8,366 bases of DNA from Phocaeicola_A sp963625535 (lineage in GTDB: Bacteria; Bacteroidota; Bacteroidia; Bacteroidales; Bacteroidaceae): assembly GCA_963625535.1 (NCBI GenBank), contig CAVFUK010000154.1, positions 1-8,366 on the forward strand, read 5' to 3'. The notes below the pieces were generated by a model. It saw nothing but the letters and a program-made list of their open reading frames with translations. It was not told where the DNA came from and searched no databases. Below, one piece after another: positions 1-8,300 of the stretch. Made by a program: the position numbers and the translations under genes. Each line of letters opens with the position of its first letter. Within the stretch, counting starts at the first letter, position 1.

Positions 1-34
1 TCACCGCTACCAAATCTTTTTATCTGTTGTGGCG

Positions 35-520
35 TTACAGCCCAAAGACGCTCCACTCCACACCGTCCTTCTCCTGCCAGCCGGCCATCACGGTGTTGAG
101 GATGTAGAGGGACGCCTCCTTGCTGAACTTCTCAAAGTCCTCGGCAGTCGGGAACGTGCAGTACACTGGCGTGCCGTCGCTCTCCTCGTTCAACTTCAAT
201 GTCAGCGGGTAGGTCACGCTGTCGTTGCGCTCTATCGATGCGTAGTTGCGCTGGTTCTCGTCACTGAGCCACACCTTGATGCCGTTAAACTCGAAACCCT
301 CGAGGATCTTCTGCTTGGTCTCCGTGTCGATGGCTTCGCGCACGTCATGCTTCACCTCGTCCAGCGTGGGCTTGTGGTCGTAGTACTTGCGCAGGTTGTA
401 GCCCTGCTCGCCGTCTGTGCCGTAACCGTAGATGAGGAGCCAGCTGTCCTTGCCCAACTCTACGAGACTGTCCTGGCGCTTTTCTGCGCCGTAGCACTTG
501 AAAAAGTCTGTCTTTGCCAT
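35..520 (-). CDS. DUF4376-like small phage protein, possibly tail-associated
   Basis: A 161-residue soluble protein with no signal peptide or membrane segment. It starts MAKTDFFKCYG and ends at a TAA (35-37). The central block around residues 72-93 (KILEGFEFNG, then IKVWLSDENQRNY) and the end (residues 141-156, NTVMAGWQEKDGVEW) resemble DUF4376-type proteins that I recall from Bacteroidales prophages, where they lie near tail or tail-fibre genes. This is recognition by eye, not a search result. In some enterobacterial phages the same domain occurs in tail-fibre assembly proteins, so a role in folding or attaching the giant fibre is a reasonable guess, not shown. The ATG at 520 is preceded by the purine-rich AAAAGAAAAGA and lies only 14 nt after the stop of the reverse transcriptase, which implies one transcript. 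It does not look like the four-helix DGR accessory protein Avd. Positions 1-34 beyond its stop show no gene. Confidence 0.8.
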   Translation of the reverse strand: MAKTDFFKCYGAEKRQDSLVELGKDSWLLIYGYGTDGEQGYNLRKYYDHKPTLDEVKHDVREAIDTETKQKILEGFEFNGIKVWLSDENQRNYASIERNDSVTYPLTLKLNEESDGTPVYCTFPTAEDFEKFSKEASLYILNTVMAGWQEKDGVEWSVFGL

Positions 521-534
521 AATGGTCTTTTCTT

Positions 535-1878
535 TTAAGTGAATTTGTACTTTACTTTGTTGTCACCGAAATACTCCGCCTCTATCGTCGTGGCAAAGGG
601 TATCTCGCCCATTTTGCCCAGGGTCTCGAGGTTGCTCTTCATCTCGTCGCAGTCGGTGAAGAACTTGCTCAGCTGACCGTTGCGCGTATCGCGGAACTGC
701 ACCAGCCAACGCTCACCGTACTTGGTCTTCACGTCACGCTCGAAGTCCAACACCTCGATGCGAACGTTCACCAGTTGGCGCAGCTGCGTCGTTCCGCTGG
801 CAAACCGTTTCTTGCCGTCTTTTGGAGTATAGCTCACTCCGAGTTGCGAAAAGTCTTTCATGCGTTCCTTGATTGCCTTTCTCTTTATTTTGTTGTATTC
901 CTTCGGGTATAGAAGCGTCTGCATCAGGCGGTAGCCTTGGCAGTGCTTGCCCATTCCCCACAGTGAGCCGGTCAGCGCCTCGCGCCTCTTCCTGCTCTTC
1001 ACGCGTTTCAGTTTGCGGGCGAACTGCTGCTTTACCCTTTTTCTCAGTCTCACATGTCCGTCTGGATACATCACATAGCCCAGGAAGTCGATGCCTTCGG
1101 TCACGGGGAACACTCGCTCGTTGGGCTTTATCGTCTGCCCTATGGCGTCCACCTGCTCATGCACGATGTCGCGTATCTCCCACAGCACTGCCTTGTTGCC
1201 TGCCAGCACCACACCGTCGTCGCAGTAGCGGTAGTAGTGCTTCACCTGGTAGCGGTCCTTCAGGTAGTGGTCGAGGAATGTCGACAGCAACAGGTTGCAC
1301 AGCCCTTGCGATGCACGCAGTCCCATGCTCATGCCCTTGGGCAACAGCCTCACGAAGCGCTCCACGATGGTTATCATGCGCTCGTCCTTGAACGTTCTCC
1401 GCAGACAGTACATGATGAAGTCCTGTTCCACAGTCTCGTAGAACTTGCGGATGTCGAACTTGTAGCAGTACCGGGTGCCTTCGGGGTCTTCTCTCATGTC
1501 ACGCATGATGTAGTCCTTCAGCTCGTGCATGCCTCGTCCCTTGATGCTGGCGGATGTGGTGCGCATGAAGCGCCTCCGCAGGTGCTTGTCTATGGGTGTC
1601 ATCACGGCGTTCACGGCGATGCGCTCGCTCATGGGAAACACCTGTATGTTACGCACCTTGCCTCCCTCCAGCACCACCTTCGGGTGGAAGTGGCGCACGT
1701 CCAGGGTGGCGTCCTCTATCTGCTTCTTCAGCTTCGCAAGGAACGTCTCGCGGTACTTCGTCAGCCAGCGCCCTTCGCGGATGCTCTTCCGGAAGGTGCC
1801 TCGCACAACAGTGTCAAAGGCCTGCTCCAGGTTCTCCTGGGCGGTTATCTCTTCGATGATGTGTCCGTCCCGACGCAT
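535..1878 (-). CDS. DGR reverse transcriptase
   Basis: A retron/group-II-like reverse transcriptase that should copy the TR RNA into adenine-mutagenised cDNA. Counted from the ATG at 1878 (447 aa), the visible RT motifs are FDIRKFYETV at about 141-150 with the first catalytic Asp at 142, GLRASQ at about 186-191, YCDD at 218-221 with the two catalytic Asps, and GIDFLGY at 262-268. GLRASQ fits the GxxxSQ signature that separates DGR enzymes from other RTs. A basic thumb-like stretch follows (about 280-345). The C-terminus (about 370-447) is an extra beta-rich segment of unknown role. I chose ATG 1878 because the family-typical N-terminus (HIIEEITAQENLEQAF) begins six residues later and the upstream DNA is A/T-rich, as at Bacteroidales starts lacking a Shine-Dalgarno. 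The frame stays open to a TTG at 1962, which would add 28 mostly basic residues. It lies just downstream of the TR on the same strand. Confidence 0.95.
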   Translation of the reverse strand: MRRDGHIIEEITAQENLEQAFDTVVRGTFRKSIREGRWLTKYRETFLAKLKKQIEDATLDVRHFHPKVVLEGGKVRNIQVFPMSERIAVNAVMTPIDKHLRRRFMRTTSASIKGRGMHELKDYIMRDMREDPEGTRYCYKFDIRKFYETVEQDFIMYCLRRTFKDERMITIVERFVRLLPKGMSMGLRASQGLCNLLLSTFLDHYLKDRYQVKHYYRYCDDGVVLAGNKAVLWEIRDIVHEQVDAIGQTIKPNERVFPVTEGIDFLGYVMYPDGHVRLRKRVKQQFARKLKRVKSRKRREALTGSLWGMGKHCQGYRLMQTLLYPKEYNKIKRKAIKERMKDFSQLGVSYTPKDGKKRFASGTTQLRQLVNVRIEVLDFERDVKTKYGERWLVQFRDTRNGQLSKFFTDCDEMKSNLETLGKMGEIPFATTIEAEYFGDNKVKYKFT

Positions 1879-2047
1879 AAGATTGAGTAATGTAAATAAA
1901 TTGATTCTCTCTGTCCCTTCAGTCTTGCGAGCCCAAGGCCTTCGAACCTTACGGCCTACCAACCTCTACTCTCTCAATGTCGTTTTCCAGCTTTCCGCAG
2001 GTTGCCCCGCGCTTCTGCTGCGGTTCGGGCTTCTCGCTCTCGGCTCT

Positions 2048-2064
2048 CCGCCAGCGCGTGGCGG
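2048..2064 (-). other. Stem-loop in the TR-RT spacer
   Basis: CCGCCA (2048-2053) pairs with TGGCGG (2059-2064) around a 5-nt loop, 36 nt past the TR 3' end in reading direction. It is likely part of the structured 3' portion of the TR RNA, the region that in studied DGRs is needed for cDNA priming. Function is inferred only from location. Confidence 0.45.
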
Positions 2065-2099
2065 TATGCCGTAGGGGCGATTTCCTAAAGGTGTTTCGT

Positions 2100-2222
2100 T
2101 CTGTTTGCAAGCCGCGCCCCGTAGTTCGTGTTCGCATTCGAAGACGCATTGTTCGCGTTCGCATAGACGAGACCGCCATTCGCATTCGAGTTGTTGTTCG
2201 ACCGACCAACGACACGGCCGTT
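2100..2222 (-). repeat. DGR template repeat (TR)
   Basis: Non-coding donor copy of the VR, between the target gene and the reverse transcriptase and in the same orientation. Read in the VR frame it would encode GRSNNNSNANGGLVY followed by ANANNASSNANTNYGARL, with 13 AAC/AAT codons, two TAY codons and one ACG. This adenine placement is the hallmark of a DGR template: first and second codon positions are free to vary, and no AAY, TAY, ACG or GCA codon can become a stop by adenine change alone. The frame ends in TAG shortly after the repeat, so no protein is expected from it. The upstream boundary is sharp at 2222 and the downstream boundary is fuzzy between 2107 and 2100. Confidence 0.96.
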
Positions 2223-2307
2223 GAAGCCCTCTGCCGTCAGCGCTCACGCTGGAGCGCGTATCTTTTGCATATTCATTGTATATCTCTTCATCTCGTTTTG
2301 GGTTTTG

Positions 2308-2326
2308 GTCGCCCTTGCAGGGCGAC
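2308..2326 (-). other. GC-rich hairpin just after the target gene
   Basis: Inverted repeat GTCGCCC (2308-2314) with GGGCGAC (2320-2326), 7 bp with a TTGCA loop, or 8 bp with a 3-nt loop if the T-A pair is counted. It lies 14 nt past the stop codon of the giant gene. Reading on the minus strand it is followed by CAAAACCCAAAACG and not a U-run, so it is not a standard intrinsic terminator of the target transcript. It could act in RNA stability, in folding of the TR RNA leader, or as a second homing-associated structure. Confidence 0.5.
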
Positions 2327-2340
2327 ACGCTTTACGTTTT

Positions 2341-5300
2341 TTACGCTACGTCGTTCTCAACGCTTATCTTGCCTCTGAAGGCAAGCCGAGACCCGCGGTC
2401 CGAGACCGAATGCGAAGACGCAAAGTTCGCGGACGCACCGACGAGACCGCCACCCGCAATCGAGCTGCTGAACGACCGACCAACGACACGGCCGCGGGAG
2501 GCTGAATAGTATTGCCCGTCGCAGTAGTTCTGTGCCCATAAGGTGCTGTCGGTGCTGCACTTGCTGGCTATCACGTCGCAGTGCCGTCCGTGCTTCACTC
2601 TGGCTATGCACACTCCCGATGAGGTGATGCCCTGCACCACGCGCTCGGTCTTGTTCACCGGGTCGTAGATGTGCCACTTCGCGTCTATCGGGTCGTTGTT
2701 GTTCGATGCCGACATCTTGTCCTTCTTCCACGATGCGAAACTGCTGATGTTCACGCCCACGTTGTCCATCACCTCCCATGTGCAGCCGAAGAAGCTCTCG
2801 AAGCCCAGGCACTTGTTGCCGTCAAGCTGGCCCCTCACGCTGTCGCTGTTGCCTATGGTGTCACTGTATCCGCATGTGCCGCCTGCGCCGCGGCCGTAGC
2901 CGCACTGCAACTGGGCGTCTCTGATGCCGGTCAGCGAGTAGTAGAGCTGCGCCATGAGCTTCGACATCTCGTAGTCGAACAGCTGGTAGCCGGCTCCGCG
3001 CCTCGGAGCCAGGTTCATGAAGTCCTTGTAGGTGTAGTGCAACGTGCCCACAGGGGTGTTCGTCGGGTTGCCCTCGGCGTCGTAGGTCCACTCGGTGGAG
3101 GTGGTCGACGTGCCGTCGCCTGTTCTCACCGTGCCTCCGCTGATGCTTCGCAACTGCGTCAGGCTGTCCACGCTCGCCTGGTACACACCGCCCAGGCATG
3201 GGGTGTTCTCCACCCAGTCGGGTTCTATGGCCTCTATCTCTGCCGAATCCACGGCTATGGCCTCCAGAGCGTTGTTCTTCACGGCACTGCCGAACACAAA
3301 CGCCACAGCGCCGTCGGGCACGTCGGTGAAGATGTAGTCGCCTTCCACAAAGTCAAACAATGCGTTGCTCACTGCCATGTTGTAGGTGGAGATGATCACT
3401 CCGCTCGCGTCCACGAACACACCGCCTATCTGCGAGTGGTTCACGCCCGGCCAGCGCACCTGCTTCATGCCGGTCACGTCTATCTTGTAGGCGTTGTAGT
3501 TGGCTGTCGTCACTATCACGCCCTCTGTTGCCAGGGTGCTCTCGCCTGTAACCACACTCGACACCATCACTGCCACGTTCTCTTCGTACACGATGTTCTT
3601 CAGCGTCTGGCGGTTGATGTTGTTGGCAGTGCTCAATGGCTCTGTGTCAAGGCTCGACCAGCAGGTGTACTTCCGCTGGTTCTTGTAGTCGTTCACGCCC
3701 TTGTACCAGCAGTGGGGTATCCTCATCATCAGGTCGAAGCCCTCGCCGGTGGAGTCCTTGTAGTCGAATTCGGTGCCGTCCACGAGGTTGTGGTAGTTGG
3801 CGTTGCTGATGCGCTCGCCCTCCCACACGCCGGTGCTCGTGTTCAACTTGCCCTTCACCGGCACCAGGCGCTTCCTGATGCGCACCACATGTCCGCTGGC
3901 CTCGTAGCTGTCGCCGGTGGTGTTGTTGTCCAGGTTGGTCACGTTCTGCTGGCTGTTGACGGTGTCGTCGAACATGACGACGCTGAACTGCGAGTTTATC
4001 ACCTCCAGTTTGGGGAAGTAGGTGTTCAGCTCTGCCAGCTCGCTGTCCTCTATGAGCTCCTTCATTATCCAGCGGCCTATGATGCCGGAGCACTGTCCGC
4101 TCTCCTCATACACGGTGCCGTTGGCGTCGATGCCTATCGTTCCGCAGTTCTTTATGGCGCGGAGCATCTCCACGGTGGCTGTCGTCTTCACGTCGGGTAT
4201 GCGGATGCTCTTCAGCGCTGACGCCTCGGTCACGGCCTGCAGCAACTGCATGGTGTCCACGTTCGGGCAACTGTCCAGGAAGAGCTTCGTCACCTTCTCG
4301 GTGCTCTCCAGTGTCAGTCCGCCGGGGTAGGTCAGGTTCGGCAGGTTCTTCAGCCAGATGGTGGTCATCGTTCCCGGCAACTGCAGGGTGGTGATGGGCG
4401 CAGTCTCGGCAATGTCGATGCTCGTCAGCGCCGAACCGGTGGCATACACTTCCTTCAGTCGCGGACAGTAGGTGGCTGTCACGCTCGTTATCTTGGTGTT
4501 CCTGATGTCTATCTTCTTCAGGAAACTCTTGTTGCCCAAGTTCAACTGGGTGATAGGGCCGCTCCCCTCCACCGGGGTGTAGTCCTCGCCTCCGAGGATG
4601 AGCTCCTGCAGAAGGGTGCAGGTCGAGATGTCCCAGCCTTCTGCCTTCGGCGTGCAGCCGCTCAGGTCGAGGCTCGCCAACTTCGACGCACCGAACACGT
4701 AGAGCATCGTTCCGCTGCCGTCTGCCGTCACACCGCTCTTCAGGGTGTAGCTCTCGCCGGCCTTCAGGTAGCAGGAGTCGGTGCAGGTGTCTGCACGGTC
4801 CACGCCCAGTCCGAAGAAACCGTCCTGTGCGGCGGTAATCTTGATGCTGATGTCGGTCCCCACGGCACGCATCTTGAACGGGTTGTTGTACAGGTCGCCC
4901 ACCTGGTAGTAGCCGTCTCTGTAGGCAAAACGCTTCTCGAAGGTCTCGGGCAGGTCTTCCTGGCGCAGTCCGTGCACGGCGTAGTAGTAGTTGCTTCCCT
5001 CCTTGGAGTTCTCTATATACTTGCGCTCGCCGTCAAACGAACTTATCACCTTCGCATACTTCGAGATGCGGTCGGTAATCCACAGCTTCTCGCAACCGTC
5101 GGCACTGAATATCTTGATGCCGTCGGCCTCGGCTCCGCGCATGTCGCCTGCAATGTCGTGCAGGGTCACGGTGGTTGCACCGTTCGCACTGGTCCAGAAC
5201 TTGTCCACGGCGTAGCTCTGCTTGAACATGACACTGTTCCACCCTTGGTAGTAGTGCTTCGGGTCTTCCACTGCGTCCAAGTCCCATGGCACGGTCAGAC

Positions 5301-8300
5301 CGCAGTCGTTGTCCGCCAGCCATGTGCAGTCGCCGTCATACCAGTGGTTGAAGTAGGCTCTCTTCTTCCCGGTGGTGTCAAGGTAGAACGCCACCATCAT
5401 GTTCTTGCTTCGCTGGTCCACTGCCAATATGTAGTCGCTCGCGATGACGTAGCAGCCGGTGCTCCTCACGTTGGCATACTCCCACAGCTCCTCGCTCCAC
5501 TTCTTCAGACGGTTCGCCTTCGTGCCTTCCACGGTCTCGCCGTGCAGGGTGATGTTGCCGGCGCTCTCGTCGAGCATGTGGCTGCACTGCTGTGCCCATG
5601 CCAGCCAGCGGTAGAGGTTGTACGGGGCTTTCTTGCCTTCCTCGTACAGTGCGGTCAGGTCGTCATCGTCGGGGTAACGGCTCTCGTAGTACTGTAGCCA
5701 GATTGGCTTGCCGTCGCCGTCCAGGGTCATCATGTCGTCGATGCTGTTCACACCCTGCAACCAGCAGAAGCTGTCGTACTTCAGATACTCGAAGCACTCG
5801 GTCGGGTTCAGCGCGCGCCCGGTGGCGGTCCACTTCTTCGTGCTCGCGTCATACACGAACTCACCGGTGGTGTCCTGCCATGTTCCGCCCACGTACTTGG
5901 CATACTTGCCGTCGGTGGTCACGTACACGGTGCCCCAGTCGTAGTTGCCCACACTGTCTGCCAGCACCTCTGCCAGGGTCTTCTCCACGGCGGTGGCATC
6001 GGCCACGGCGGTGGTCTCGCTCATATAGCCGCTGCCGTCGTTCTCCAGGAACACGTAGCCAGGTCCGCAGTACTCACTGAGCATGTACATCTCGCTCGCC
6101 ACCAATGCGCTGGTGTCCTTCAGCACCTCGGTCTTGTAGTCGGCAAGGCTCTGCCCCTTCGCCGCAACAAGCTCCTTGAAGTCGCCGTAGTTCACGCACA
6201 CGTCGGTATAACCGCTCACCTTCTCGAATCCGAAGAAGTCGGGGTTGCCCTTGTCCACATTGAAGTTGGCCTTCGCATGGAAGTAGGCATAGGTCTCGTT
6301 CGTCGCGTCCACGCTCTGCTTGTCGGTGCGGAACAGGGCGGCGCTTACGCTGTCGATGCTGGTGTTCATCGTTCCTTCACCGTTGTAGAACACCTGGGCA
6401 GGGGTCATGTACTCGCTGCCCAGTGAGCGCTGCATCTTGTTCATCAGCTCCATGGTCGCGCCGTTGTTGGCGCCGGTCGAGTCGCTGTAGTCCACCTTCA
6501 CGCAGATGGTCTTCACCCACAGTCCGCCGTCCACTACCTGTATCTTGCTCTTCTTGGCGTTCTTCTCGCATGCCTTGAACTTCGCCAACTGCTCGGCATT
6601 GTCCTTGTAGTCGTCCTCGGTGTGCAACAACTCGATGGTGCATCCCTTCAACTTCAGCTTCTTGTTCTTGATGGGACGCATGCTTGATGTTGTACCCTGG
6701 TTCGTTATGGTCACGTTGTATGCCTTGAAGTCCTGCCATGGCCTGTCGGGGAAGCGCACCACCACGTCGAAATAGGCCTTGGTCTTCTTGTCGCCGTCCA
6801 AGGTGTCAAGATAGCCGGGGTAGCTCTGCTCGATGTCCTCGCTGTCGGTGGTCTTCAGCAGGGTCACGGTGCACAGTCCGGCTTCCATGCAGGCGCTTAG
6901 GGTAGGCCTGTCCTTGGTAGTGCCTTCTGCTGTCTGCGAGGCCATCACGTTGTTCTTCTCATACTCGCTCAGCATCTCGCTGGTGTCCTTCAGTCCCACA
7001 AGGTAGTTGTTGAACGCCTGGCGGAAGTTGTAGTACGTTGCCCAGCCGGTGATGCGGTAGAGGTAGAGGTCGGCCTTCGTGCCGTCAAACTTTATGGTGG
7101 CCTTGCTCGGGTCCAGGCGGCCTGCCGTGTAGTGGGTCGCGGCTGCCTCGTCACCGTTCACGTATATCTTGATGCTTCCGATACCTGAATAAGGGGCGAT
7201 GCTCGACGGCTCCATCACGATGTCGAAACGCGTCTCCCGGTCGGTGCGGTACAGTGCTATGGCGGTCTGCTGGGCGCCCAAGTCGTCGGGGTCGGCAGCG
7301 CTTCCGCCGTCACAGGTGAACACGAGTTTCTCGCCGGTAAGGTAGAAGCCCATCTTGTTGTCCAACAGGCAGTCTATGAGCTTCGCCGTGCGGTCTTCCA
7401 CGTTCTTCACTCTCACGGTGAACGACAACGCCATACCGTTCTGCTCTATACTGCTCGAGGCAAACGGCTGGTAACTGCACTCGGCGGTCATGTCCTCTGC
7501 TATGCGCAGTGCCATGCGGCCGTTGTCCTGGTCTGTACCGTAGGTGGATGTGCCGTAGCTGTCCTTCACGAAGCCGGTGGTACTCCAGTTGCAGCCGCTG
7601 GTCGTTATCTTCACGCCGCTGTCCTCTATGCTGTGGTCGGTCTCGGTGTTGTTTCGCGAGTCCATGGTGATGTTGAACTCGCGCTGGTCGGTCACCTCTT
7701 CCACGTCCACCAGCGAACCGTTGATGACAAAGGGGCTCTCCTGCGAACTGATTCCGTCGCACTCAAACTTCACCACTACGCTCTTCGTGCCGTCATGCAC
7801 GCTCTCCAGCACTTGCTTGGTGTAGGTGCCGGTCTTCGTGCGGTAGCTTATTGCGCTGCTCTCCTTTTCGCCGTCGTAGTATATCTCCACCTGGGGCTCG
7901 TCTGTGGTCGACACGTACACGGCATAGTCTATCTCTATGGTCTCGTAGAGTTTCTTCACGCCGTTGGCGCTGTCTGTATACCATCTGGATGCCACTATCG
8001 GCGTGCTGTTGCCTTCCTCTATCACCATCACTGCTGTGTGCAGGTAGTTGCCCACCACGCCACTGCCCACGTCCTCACCGTGGATGCGCAGGGAATAGGC
8101 ATCATGGCTCAGCACCTTGCCCAGGCAGTTCTTCGGGTCTATGCTGATGGAATGGCTATAGGTGTCGGTCACCACGCTCGTGCCCAGCGTCTGCCACTCG
8201 CCGTCAAGCAGTATCTCGGTTATCACCTTGATACCCTTGTCGCTCGCGTTGTTGGCAAACTTGTACATCGGGATGTTCTTCGACGCTCCGCCGGCTGCGA

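Larger units (their letters stand above)
1980..2260 (-). ncRNA. Predicted TR-containing DGR RNA (approximate ends)
   Basis: In studied DGRs the TR is transcribed as part of a longer structured RNA that extends past the TR toward the reverse transcriptase gene and primes cDNA synthesis. Here about 220 nt separate the TR from the RT start with no convincing gene. The spacer contains a 6-bp stem with a 5-nt loop (2048-2053 paired with 2059-2064), and another 6-bp stem lies just upstream of the TR (2240-2245 paired with 2252-2257). The transcript ends are guesses, and a recognisable promoter could not be assigned. Confidence 0.5.

Noticed and set aside
1054..1890. A 278-codon open frame on the plus strand across the RT gene
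   Set aside because: It is antisense to clear RT motifs, with a His/Val/Leu-rich translation that resembles no protein family.
1879..1962. Extended N-terminus of the RT from the TTG at 1962
   Set aside because: The frame is open and a GAGAG-type purine stretch precedes the TTG, but the added 28 residues are not part of the RT family core. ATG 1878 fits the usual N-terminus; the alternative cannot be excluded.
2308..2326. Intrinsic terminator for the giant gene
   Set aside because: The stem is good, but no U-run follows it in the direction of transcription; the T-tract at 2335-2340 lies on the wrong side.
1966..2328. A 120-codon frame (GTG start) and an 88-codon frame (1949-2215) on the minus strand through the TR
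   Set aside because: They run through the TR in the wrong frames relative to the VR and give Arg-rich translations from the repeated AAC codons. The non-coding TR explains the sequence better.
2693..2707. AAC-rich NNND stretch in the giant protein as a possible second variable repeat
   Set aside because: Only three AAC codons, with no flanking similarity to the TR framework (GRVVGRS, GGLV, RLA). Only one VR is supported in this window.
2671..4221. A 516-codon open frame on the plus strand
   Set aside because: It is fully antisense to the giant target gene, has a low-complexity Val/His/Ala-rich translation, and arises from GC-rich codon use on the other strand.
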